Source of the DNA: UBA8389 sp942493385
GTDB taxonomy: Bacteria > Bacteroidota > Bacteroidia > Bacteroidales > UBA1402
DNA: 64,000 nt
Reading direction: 5' to 3'
Assembly (NCBI GenBank): GCA_942493385.1
Contig: OW818699.1
Coordinates: forward strand, 2,170,001 to 2,234,000
Part shown: piece by piece, positions 19,001 through 26,231 of the stretch
Position numbering within the stretch: the stretch's first letter is position 1
Layout of the letters: each line of letters begins with the position of its first letter
Translations under genes and position numbers: made by a program
The notes under the pieces: generated by a model
Database searches by the model: none
Told to the model about the DNA's origin: nothing
What the model saw: only the letters and a program-made list of their open reading frames with translations

Positions 19001-19219
19001 CAGCGTCTTATGGCAACCTCTGCACGAAACATCCTTATGTTGCCCTATCAGCTTAAAGGAAGTCGTATTGTGGTCGAACCCCTTTTCTTTAACCTTCCAG
19101 TTTTCGGTGGTATGGCAAACATTACAACTGATCTTCAGAGAATCACCGTGTGGCGACTGCCCTGACAAATAAGCTGAAAAAACCAGCAATAAGAGTATTA
19201 TTGATGACACCTTGCGCAT
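16019..19219 (-). CDS. 43-haem modular c-type cytochrome
   Basis: 1066 residues with a signal peptide (MRKVSSIILLLLVFSAYLSG). I count 43 CXXCH sites: six in the N-terminal block (residues 1-171), 33 in eleven consecutive 73-residue modules (172-974) with three sites each, and four in the C-terminal block (975-1066). Each module runs CxxCH, W, FxHNT, FPLxGGH, CxQCH, GTS, CxxCHxKDYN, NPxH; the extra histidines could be distal haem ligands. Module types alternate. The start overlaps the upstream 20-haem gene by 22 bases. Likely a long periplasmic or surface electron wire. The terminal acceptor is unknown. Confidence 0.95.
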   Translation of the reverse strand: MRKVSSIILLLLVFSAYLSGQSPHGDSLKISCNVCHTTENWKVKEKGFDHNTTSFKLIGQHKDVSCRGCHKTLVFTDAKSNCVSCHQDVHQETLGQDCERCHNSNSWLVGNINEIHRLTRFPLDKGHAGVDCNQCHKLGSRLRFDPMSTECVSCHLKDYNSTTNPPHAEAKFPTDCMLCHDRLDWNNATFDHNTSTNFPLNGGHKTVTCNQCHTQGFAGTSTACVACHLKDYNATTDPAHASAHFPTDCKMCHNEVDWKSSTFNHNTSTNFPLKGGHLGLNCIQCHSQGFVGTSTACVSCHQKDYNTTANPVHSAAGFSTECQTCHTEATWKTSSFNHNTATSFPLNGGHKTVTCNQCHTQGFAGTSAACVACHLKDYNATTDPAHAAAQFPTDCKMCHNEVDWKSATFDHNTTTSFPLKGGHLGLSCNQCHSKGYVGTSTACVSCHQKDYNATANPVHSAAGFSTECQTCHTEATWKTSSFNHNTATSFPLNGGHKTLTCNQCHTQGFAGTSTACVACHLKDYNATTDPAHAAAKFPTDCKMCHNEVDWKSATFDHNTTTNFPLKGGHIGLSCNQCHTQGYVGTSTACVSCHQKDYNTTVNPVHSSAGFSTECQTCHTEATWKTSSFNHSTATSFPLNGGHKTLTCNQCHTQGFAGTSTACVACHLKDYNATTDPAHATAHFPTDCKMCHNEVDWNSATFNHNTSTSFPLKGGHLGLNCTQCHTQGFAGTSTACVSCHQKDYNATVNPVHSNAGFSTECQTCHTDAAWKPSSFNHATATSFPLNGGHKTVTCNQCHTQGFAGTSTTCVSCHLKDYNATTNPAHASAQFPTDCKMCHNEVDWSTATFNHNTSTNFPLKGGHLGLTCTQCHTQGFAGTSTACVSCHLKDFNATTSPSHTLAKFGSDCLACHTDAAWKPSSFNHNTATSFALTGAHRTVSCNQCHTQGFAGISTACVSCHLKDYNSTTNPAHATAKFPTNCETCHTTTTWSTSTFNHDSQHFPIYSGNHRGEWTTCSQCHTNPANFTVFSCLTCHEHNKTDMDSEHRGRSGYVYNSTNCLSCHPRGSS
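16298..18706 (-). repeat. Eleven tandem 219-bp coding repeats (438-bp paired period)
   Basis: Eleven in-phase 219-bp units encode the three-haem modules of the 43-haem cytochrome. Odd and even units differ (for example CQTCHTEATW versus CKMCHNEVDW), so the highest similarity recurs every 438 bp; the same Cys-codon stretch recurs at 17581 and 18019. A twelfth, diverged unit starts at 16297. Confidence 0.93.
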
Positions 19220-20796
19220 TCGATGCTGTCAAATTTGTATTCAATATACGTACCTTTTTCCGTTGTAACCGTTTTGTGACATTCTGAACATTCTACTTTT
19301 TGGTGTGCTCCTTCCAGTTTAAACCGCGATGAATCATGGTTGAACTTGGAATCTTTCCAACTCGTCGTAGCGTGACAACGGGTGCAATCGGTTTTGCCTG
19401 CTTCCATGAACTGACCTGCATGATGGTCCTTGTGACAAGCATTGCACTCCGTAGAAAGTCCTTCAAACTTCTGAACCCTGACTCCCTGTTCGTTCTTGGC
19501 ATAATGACACTCCCTGCAAGCAATTTCGGCATGTTTGTTCTCCAACTTGAATTTCGTCTGGTCGTGGTCAAACTCAGTTACCGTTCTCCAATTCGATTCA
19601 CTATGGCATTCCGAACAATTCTTCGAGGCATAATACTTATCCGAAATAAACCCTTGATGCTCACTCTTGTGGCAATCCACACATTTTTTACCGATGTTCC
19701 GAAATTTCCAACTCCCATCTTTGTGATGGCAGGAAATGCAAGGAGTGGCTTCGTGTGCGCCCGATAGTGTAAACTGTGAGGCATTGTGCCTTTCCAGCGT
19801 ATAGGTGGACGGTTCGAAACCATCGTTGTTGTGGCATTCCGAGCAATCCGGAGACTTTCCATTCGCTGCAAATTCCCCTTTGTGGATCTCATCTTTGTGA
19901 CAATCCGAACATTTACCATGTTTGATCGGTTTTGTCATATTTCCTGATTTGTGGCATTGTTTGCATTCCAGAAGGCGATGCTTTCCCAACAATTTAAAAT
20001 TCGTTTGGTCGTGGTCGAAGGCACCCTTCAGGTCTTTAATGGTATGGAACGAGGTCTCAACGTGGCATTTCTTGCAGTCCTGACCAAACTTATTTTCGTG
20101 CACATCCTTGTGGCAAGCGTTGCAATTGGCAAAGCGCAGATTTTTGAATCCTTGGCGAGACTTGCCGTTAGCGACTTCCTCCTTGTGGCATTCTTTGCAA
20201 CTCAGCGTCGAATGCTTGCCACGCAAAGGAAATTTGGTCTTGTTGTGATTGAACGCCTTCGGATTTTTGAAATTCTCAAAACTATGGCATTCGGCACAGT
20301 TTGAAGACATTTTGCCCTGATGGTAATCGTCGTGACAGGTCAGGCAGGATTTGTTCAATCCCAGGTAAGTATTTTTTTTCTTTTTCAGTTTAACATCCGA
20401 AATGTGTTCCGGTTGGTGGCAATCCTTGCATTCCTGACGGGCATGCGCGCCTTTGAGCTCAAAACCCGTTTTTCGGTGATCAAACGAGTTCTTGTCGAAA
20501 TTGACCAGGCGAAACTTCCTGCCATGGTGCTCGTTGTGGCAGGTATAGCAATTCTTGCCCATCACATCGGCAGAACCATGGTAACCCCTTCTGATTGCTT
20601 GATTGCTCCGTATTTCCGGATGGCAGGCCAGGCAATTCTCATTAGTCACCTTATTGCCTACCGAATGGCATTTGGTACAATTGCTGACACCATCCAAATA
20701 AGCATGCGCATTGCTCAGGTCACCCGGAGAAATCTGGGCGAACATTGTAAAAAAACAAAATAGAAATGCCGATAAAGTGGCAATACGCTTCTTCAT
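19198..20796 (-). CDS. 20-haem c-type cytochrome
   Basis: 532 residues with a signal peptide (MKKRIATLSAFLFCFFTMFAQ). Twenty CXXCH sites are visible, several in repeats of the form FDHxxTxFxLxGxH then CxxCH. It is more Lys-rich and less regular than the two cytochromes downstream and lacks their shared C-terminus. The ATG at 20796 directly follows the stop of the flavoprotein gene, and its own stop lies inside the start of the 43-haem gene. Probably the periplasmic cytochrome that takes electrons from the inner-membrane module; this order is inferred from gene order only. Confidence 0.93.
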   Translation of the reverse strand: MKKRIATLSAFLFCFFTMFAQISPGDLSNAHAYLDGVSNCTKCHSVGNKVTNENCLACHPEIRSNQAIRRGYHGSADVMGKNCYTCHNEHHGRKFRLVNFDKNSFDHRKTGFELKGAHARQECKDCHQPEHISDVKLKKKKNTYLGLNKSCLTCHDDYHQGKMSSNCAECHSFENFKNPKAFNHNKTKFPLRGKHSTLSCKECHKEEVANGKSRQGFKNLRFANCNACHKDVHENKFGQDCKKCHVETSFHTIKDLKGAFDHDQTNFKLLGKHRLLECKQCHKSGNMTKPIKHGKCSDCHKDEIHKGEFAANGKSPDCSECHNNDGFEPSTYTLERHNASQFTLSGAHEATPCISCHHKDGSWKFRNIGKKCVDCHKSEHQGFISDKYYASKNCSECHSESNWRTVTEFDHDQTKFKLENKHAEIACRECHYAKNEQGVRVQKFEGLSTECNACHKDHHAGQFMEAGKTDCTRCHATTSWKDSKFNHDSSRFKLEGAHQKVECSECHKTVTTEKGTYIEYKFDSIECARCHQ

Positions 20797-22125
20797 TTAA
20801 TTCTTTAGAATGGTTTCGCCACGTTTGGTGGAAAAATTGATCCCTACTTTCTTCAAAAAATCGATGGGTAGTTCGCCACCAGCAAAGATAAACACTAAAT
20901 CATTGTCCAACTCAAGAATCTCATCCGATTCGTCCATCTTATAGCGAACTTGACGTTCCTCGATCGAAACAAGGTTGGATTTGAACATTACCGGAATAAG
21001 TCCCGATTTTATGGCCTCATTGATTTTACGTGCATTGCCAGATTTTATACGACTAAAAGCTTCACCGCGGTAGGAGAGAATCACTTCGTTATTATTCGCC
21101 AGCGACAACGCTGTTTCAATGGCTGAATCGCCACCACCCACCACCACGATACGCTTTCCGGAAATTTCCTCCGGTTCCAACAATCGATAGGCTACTTTTT
21201 CACGTTCTTCACCAGGAACATTCAGTTTTCTGGGAGAGCCTCTGCGGCCAATGGCCAAAAGCACAGCCCTGGTAGAAAACGTTTCATCGGAAAGCGTTTT
21301 CACATTAAAAGCCCCGTTTGAGGACTCAATCGCAGAAACTTTGGTATTTTCACGTATCTGTATTTGTTTGGCAGAAAGGACTTTGTGCCATAACTCCAAC
21401 AACTCAGACTTGGATGTCTCTTTCAAATTTATTTTACCATAAGTAGGCAAGTCCATTGGGGCAGTCATCACGATTTTTGAACGCGGAAAAGTGAAGACAG
21501 TACCACCAAGGGTGTCCTGCTCTAATGTTATTACATTCATTCCAAGCTTTTTAGCCTGCAACGTAGCCGAAATGCCCGCTGGTCCAGCCCCAACCACGAT
21601 CAGGTCGTAGGTGGCATCGACTTCTTTTTTCAAGGACTTGAAAATATTATCCACCGCTTCCTTGCCCTGTGTCACCGCATTGCGGATGAGCCCCATGCCG
21701 CCCAGTTCTCCAGCTATGAAAATGCCATTGACGTTGGTCTCAAAATTCGGATTCAAATGCGGAAGGTCGACTCCTCGTTTCTCAGTACCTATGCGCAGGG
21801 AGATGGCTTCTACCGGGCAGGCTTTGAAGCAAGCTCCATGTCCGATGCAATGGGAGGCATTGATGAGAACAGCTCCACCACGTCGAATACCCAGGACATC
21901 GGTTTCCGGACAGGCCATGGCACAGGCTCCACTTTTAAAGCAACGGTCAGGATCGATGTAAGGATATATGGAAACTGGTTCATGCAGATTTTCCTCCTTG
22001 GCAATGACTAGTTTTACATCCGTACGATTCGATTCACGTCTTTGTTTTAGGATGTAGACTAAAAGTACGATTGCTACAAGCAGGAATATTCCCCCATAAA
22101 TAGCCCATTCAATGAGTTGATCCAT
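20797..22125 (-). CDS. Membrane-anchored FeS/FAD-NAD(P) oxidoreductase
   Basis: 442 residues from ATG at 22125, 4 bases after the upstream stop; an earlier in-frame start would overlap that gene and give no clear product. Residues 5-27 form a transmembrane anchor. Residues 55-110 are a ferredoxin-like domain with two CP-ended motifs, C62..C68..C72-P and C93..C99..C103-P. In both, the canonical second Cys is replaced (Ser65, His96). Residues about 165-430 are a thioredoxin-reductase-like flavoprotein with GAGPAGISA for FAD and GGGDSAIE for NAD(P), but no redox-active CXXC. It probably passes electrons from NAD(P)H through FAD and FeS to the neighbouring membrane cytochrome. Confidence 0.88.
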   Translation of the reverse strand: MDQLIEWAIYGGIFLLVAIVLLVYILKQRRESNRTDVKLVIAKEENLHEPVSIYPYIDPDRCFKSGACAMACPETDVLGIRRGGAVLINASHCIGHGACFKACPVEAISLRIGTEKRGVDLPHLNPNFETNVNGIFIAGELGGMGLIRNAVTQGKEAVDNIFKSLKKEVDATYDLIVVGAGPAGISATLQAKKLGMNVITLEQDTLGGTVFTFPRSKIVMTAPMDLPTYGKINLKETSKSELLELWHKVLSAKQIQIRENTKVSAIESSNGAFNVKTLSDETFSTRAVLLAIGRRGSPRKLNVPGEEREKVAYRLLEPEEISGKRIVVVGGGDSAIETALSLANNNEVILSYRGEAFSRIKSGNARKINEAIKSGLIPVMFKSNLVSIEERQVRYKMDESDEILELDNDLVFIFAGGELPIDFLKKVGINFSTKRGETILKN

Positions 22126-22129
22126 TTTT

Positions 22130-22915
22130 TTAGAATATCCATTTATAACCCAGATACAAAACCACCGAAACATGGATAACCATGATTAACAGCATGATGA
22201 GTGCGAAAGGCAAATGTGCGTAATGCCAGCGTTTAAAAATGCGCTTCATCTGTTCCAGCCTTTTCATCCTTTTGAGAAGTTTTTTTTCCTCCTTCAAATG
22301 TTGACGGATCAACTGGTAATCTTTGTTATTCAGATTTCTTGCTTTCAAGTAACGCCTTAGTTTTAATAAACTTAGCGAACGGATTTCCAAAAAGTCCAAA
22401 TCGTAACTATCTTTTAAGTCGGCTTCCAGATCCTCAATTTTTTCTTTGATGTCTTGAAGACTCAACATCTGGCCTTCTAAAGTGCGCGGTATCTGAATGT
22501 AAATGAAACGGCCAATTAGTCCGCTCAGCCAAACAATCATCAGACTCCAGAAACCAATGGAAACAATACCGCCAAACTTGAACGTGGTGTGGAATACTAC
22601 CAGCAACGTACCCAGTGTGCAGAGAAAGATGTGAAATTCCAACCAATGTTTCAATAAACCCCAACTCCAGAATATGCGCAGGTGTTTTCTAGCCATGTAG
22701 GAGAATAGGCCGAAGAGAATCAAAAACGTACCTATGGTTCCGAAACCATGACCCAGATACCCGCTCGGTTTAAGCATTTCGTACATGGGATGGAAGAAAC
22801 GCTCTTCGATGGGAAGACTGTAATAGGAACGACCTATATAGATGAGTACAGCGAGAGCCGCCAGCGTCACTACGAAATAAAAAGTAATCAGTGTGGCATG
22901 CAGATATCGGTTCAT
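22130..22915 (-). CDS. Membrane protein, probable b-type cytochrome
   Basis: 261 residues. About five membrane segments are visible: residues 8-28, 55-75, 92-112, 118-140 and 240-258. His residues lie within or beside them (GHGFGT, WLEFH, LVVFHTTF, WHYAHLPF, MVIHVSV) and could hold two haem b groups. A highly charged, coiled-coil-like stretch of about 85 residues (about 150-235) precedes the last helix. The start overlaps the ccsBA-like gene by 4 bases. Context suggests it links the FeS/flavin protein to the multihaem cytochromes. No family name is certain. Confidence 0.7.
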   Translation of the reverse strand: MNRYLHATLITFYFVVTLAALAVLIYIGRSYYSLPIEERFFHPMYEMLKPSGYLGHGFGTIGTFLILFGLFSYMARKHLRIFWSWGLLKHWLEFHIFLCTLGTLLVVFHTTFKFGGIVSIGFWSLMIVWLSGLIGRFIYIQIPRTLEGQMLSLQDIKEKIEDLEADLKDSYDLDFLEIRSLSLLKLRRYLKARNLNNKDYQLIRQHLKEEKKLLKRMKRLEQMKRIFKRWHYAHLPFALIMLLIMVIHVSVVLYLGYKWIF

Positions 22916-25900
22916 ACTTTTTTGTTTTCTTTTTTAAAAGCGTTGTAAGCTAAAGCTATAAGTACAAAAATGCAGGCGACAACCAGGTAAACAACATTGG
23001 GTAAAGCAGGTGGTGTGCCTTGAGCGTAAGAATGCATACCCGAAAGGTAGTAATTCACACCGAAAAAAGTCATCAGAATGGTGCTGAAACCTAAAACGGA
23101 CAGGCTGCTCAGCACAAATAGGTTGTTGGTTGCAGGCACGTTGCGCAAATGCAAGATGGCGGTATACGTCACGATGCTCACCAAGGCCCAGGTTTCCTTA
23201 GGATCCCAACCCCAGTAACGTCCCCAAGACTCGTTCGCCCATACGGCTCCGATGAAACAACCTGCTGTCAGCAGTATGAGCCCAATCATCATGGCCAGTT
23301 CCAGGATGTAGCCAATTTCGATGATGCTGTCTCCCAATCGTTCTGTTCGAACCTTGGACCGGGCCGTCATCAGGATCAAGTTCAGCAGTCCGAGCAAAGC
23401 AGCCATGGCCAGAAAACCATAACTGGAAGTAATTACGGCTACGTGAACAATGAGCCAGTACGACTTAAGCACTGGAACCAATGGGGTGATTTCGGGATTC
23501 ATCCAACTCATGCCGGCCACAAACAAGATGATGCCAGACAATACCGAAGTGATTGCCAACGTCATAGGTGAACGGCGCGAAAAGAGCAATCCGGACAAAG
23601 CCGTGGCCCAACCCACAAAAATCATGGTCTCATAACCGTTGCTCCAGGGCGCATGGTCCGAAATATACCAGCGAATACCCAATCCGGCGGTATAGACGGC
23701 AAAAAGCAACCAATAAACGTATTGTGCCTTATCCAAAAGATTGGCCAAACGGTTTCCTGTGGCGAAAATATACATCAGATGCAATATCAACAACACAAAA
23801 CCAAGCATGGCATAGATTTTTGCCAACTTGCCAAAAATCTGCAAATCGTTGTAGAAACTCTCCAATCCGATTTTGGACGCAGAGGGTAAAGCACCGCCAC
23901 CGTTGGACTGTTGGTAATTTCGAATCGCAACCAGCGCCGTTTCAGCCAGTTGCCAGTTTCCAGATTGGGTTGATTCCAACACCGCGGATAAATACGGATG
24001 GAGCAAATGCTCTTTGGCTGGTGCAGGCATGGATTGCATCTTGAGTGCAGCAGCCATTTGGGGAGGCATGTTTTCGGCGGAAGGCATGCCAGAAGTGCTT
24101 ATTCCAGTTGGCATTCCAGCAGGCATGCCAGCTGCAGCCGTCTGTGCCTCCATTTCTTCGGAAGCCGATGTCCATTTGGCATCCGGTTGACCTGCTACCG
24201 GCAACAACGCCGGCAGGACACCAGTATAAACTTCGTACGAAATATTGATGCGTTCATCCACGTTCAGTATTTCCTTGTCGTACTTGTCGCGTTGGGTCTG
24301 TTCCTTTTTATAGACGGCGTCCACCTTTTCCGCCAATTTGTAAGCATTCCCGTTTTCAAAATCAAACAACTGATTGAATGAGACATAGCCGTCCACACCG
24401 CCCAATTCCTTTTCCAATTTGTCGTTGGAAACCTTGATGATGGGTTCGTTTTGCCAGTAGGAGGGATTCGACATCATTCCCAACAGCACTTCCACCGACG
24501 ACGCGTTCTGATAGCTTGATTTTTTTGAAATCTTACGGAACACATCGGAGGCAAACGTACTGAACGGTTCTATTCGGCCTTGATTCACATCCTGCATCAG
24601 CAAACGGCCTACCGATTTCAAATGCTGCTCTTTCGTAACCGTTTGGGAATAAACTGCAGTCGAGAGCAACATCAGCCCTGCCAAAACAGCCAACTTGCTT
24701 TTTTTACGTTTGGCTTGAAGCTCTCCGCTTAGTTTAAGCAGCGTATGGAAGCGGCTATTCTTATTGAACATCGTCCAAATCATGCCAAGCACTAGCAACA
24801 AATACCCCGCGTAAGTTATCAAAGTACCCCAATAATCGTGACTAACCGACAAGACCGTGCCTTGCTCGTCCTCATCGTAAGAGGATTGAAAGAACCGATA
24901 TCCCCTGTAATTCAGGATGTTATTCATGAATATCCGAAAGGGTCGCTGTGTTTTACGTTCAGAATCCGTCACTGTAATTTCACTCGCGTACGAAGACGGA
25001 CTGTTTGAACCAGGATAGCGTTCCAGCTGAAAATCGCGCAATGTTATGCTGAAAGGCAGCAATTGCGGCATAATGCCGTACGAAAGCTTGACTTTTACAG
25101 TGCCGAGCATGCATTGGGCAGCTTGAGTCAGCGGATTTGAATCGCTGAACACATTGACCCGCTTCACCTGATTTCCATCGCTTACCTTGAACACCACGGC
25201 ATCCTTTCCCTCACGCACGATGCCTGAAGCATCGGCCCCAGCCACTGCCTGTGTCAAATTGACCTTGGCTTTGGGCAAATAAGTCTTAACTACCAGCACT
25301 ATGTGATTGATGGTGTACAACGTCTTGGCTTCGGCCAAAATTGGCTTTCCGGGTAGGAACATTTTTTGTTCCTGCCGCATCATGCCCATCTGAGTAACGG
25401 GCAAATTCGATACAAAACTGATGCCTTGAGGCGTTTCTTGAAAAACAATATCGGCTGAACCCGCTGAATCGGAGAATGTTAGCGAAAGATCTTTGAAAAT
25501 AATGCGTTTGTTTTTAGTCAGAATTCCGTCCAAGCGGTTGTTTTCAGAATCAAGCACAAAAAGCGACACGGCAGGTTCACCCTGTTCGTCGGGTACGATG
25601 GTTTCATAAGCATCGGGAACAAACAGCTCATTTTCCACAGTAATGGACTTACCTCCAATTTCTAGGGTTTCGAGTATCTGGGCGGATTTTTTTTCTCCAA
25701 GCAGTGCTTCCACACTACGTTCTACCTTGACTCCATCGGCTTCGGCCAGAATGCGTAAGGAGGTCTTGTCTGAACTGATCTCATTGCTCGACCGACCCTC
25801 TCGAATGTGCATCATGCCTTCCGAACTCGTGAAACGTGTGATGGCGGCACCTGCCAAAATCAAAAGAAAAGCAAGGTGAAAAGCCAGAACCGACCACTTC

Positions 25901-26133
25901 TGCCGGCGCACCAGGTTGTATTTGAAAATGCTGCCCAGTAGGTTCACCACCAGCAAAACATACAGGACTTCCATCCAATGTGCGTTGTATACCAATGCTT
26001 TAGCAGCTTCTGTACCTTGATTGTTTTCGGCAAAGGTGGCATATCCGATGCTGGTTGCGAATAATAACAACAAGACAACTGTAACAAGCATGGAAAAATA
26101 TACAGCTGCGAATTTTTTCAAGGTACGTTTCAT
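22912..26133 (-). CDS. Cytochrome c assembly protein, ResB-CcsA fusion
   Basis: 1073 residues if it starts at the ATG at 26133 (MKRTLKKF, first membrane helix soon after); an in-frame ATG at 26187 is the alternative. The N-terminal half is ResB/CcsB-like with paired helices and a large periplasmic part. The C-terminal third is CcsA-like and contains the haem-handling WWD-type motif WGWDPKETWALV near residue 985. Such fusions attach haem to CXXCH sites (system II), which fits a cluster encoding 76 such sites. A Met-rich loop (24013-24153, eight Met in 47 residues) lies between the halves. First gene of the cluster; overlaps the next gene by 4 bases. Confidence 0.92.
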   Translation of the reverse strand: MKRTLKKFAAVYFSMLVTVVLLLLFATSIGYATFAENNQGTEAAKALVYNAHWMEVLYVLLVVNLLGSIFKYNLVRRQKWSVLAFHLAFLLILAGAAITRFTSSEGMMHIREGRSSNEISSDKTSLRILAEADGVKVERSVEALLGEKKSAQILETLEIGGKSITVENELFVPDAYETIVPDEQGEPAVSLFVLDSENNRLDGILTKNKRIIFKDLSLTFSDSAGSADIVFQETPQGISFVSNLPVTQMGMMRQEQKMFLPGKPILAEAKTLYTINHIVLVVKTYLPKAKVNLTQAVAGADASGIVREGKDAVVFKVSDGNQVKRVNVFSDSNPLTQAAQCMLGTVKVKLSYGIMPQLLPFSITLRDFQLERYPGSNSPSSYASEITVTDSERKTQRPFRIFMNNILNYRGYRFFQSSYDEDEQGTVLSVSHDYWGTLITYAGYLLLVLGMIWTMFNKNSRFHTLLKLSGELQAKRKKSKLAVLAGLMLLSTAVYSQTVTKEQHLKSVGRLLMQDVNQGRIEPFSTFASDVFRKISKKSSYQNASSVEVLLGMMSNPSYWQNEPIIKVSNDKLEKELGGVDGYVSFNQLFDFENGNAYKLAEKVDAVYKKEQTQRDKYDKEILNVDERINISYEVYTGVLPALLPVAGQPDAKWTSASEEMEAQTAAAGMPAGMPTGISTSGMPSAENMPPQMAAALKMQSMPAPAKEHLLHPYLSAVLESTQSGNWQLAETALVAIRNYQQSNGGGALPSASKIGLESFYNDLQIFGKLAKIYAMLGFVLLILHLMYIFATGNRLANLLDKAQYVYWLLFAVYTAGLGIRWYISDHAPWSNGYETMIFVGWATALSGLLFSRRSPMTLAITSVLSGIILFVAGMSWMNPEITPLVPVLKSYWLIVHVAVITSSYGFLAMAALLGLLNLILMTARSKVRTERLGDSIIEIGYILELAMMIGLILLTAGCFIGAVWANESWGRYWGWDPKETWALVSIVTYTAILHLRNVPATNNLFVLSSLSVLGFSTILMTFFGVNYYLSGMHSYAQGTPPALPNVVYLVVACIFVLIALAYNAFKKENKKV

Positions 26134-26231
26134 ATGAACATAATTTTTAATCATAGGCCATATGGAACTCGCATGCTTAATGTTCATAAACTTGGATGTT
26201 TATTGCAACATGCTCGTTTCATACAAGTGTT

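Noticed and set aside
16000..19200. Long open frames on the plus strand and other frames inside the cytochrome genes
   Set aside because: They are by-products of the repeated Cys/His/Thr codons; their translations are repetitive and lack signal peptides, family motifs and codon logic.
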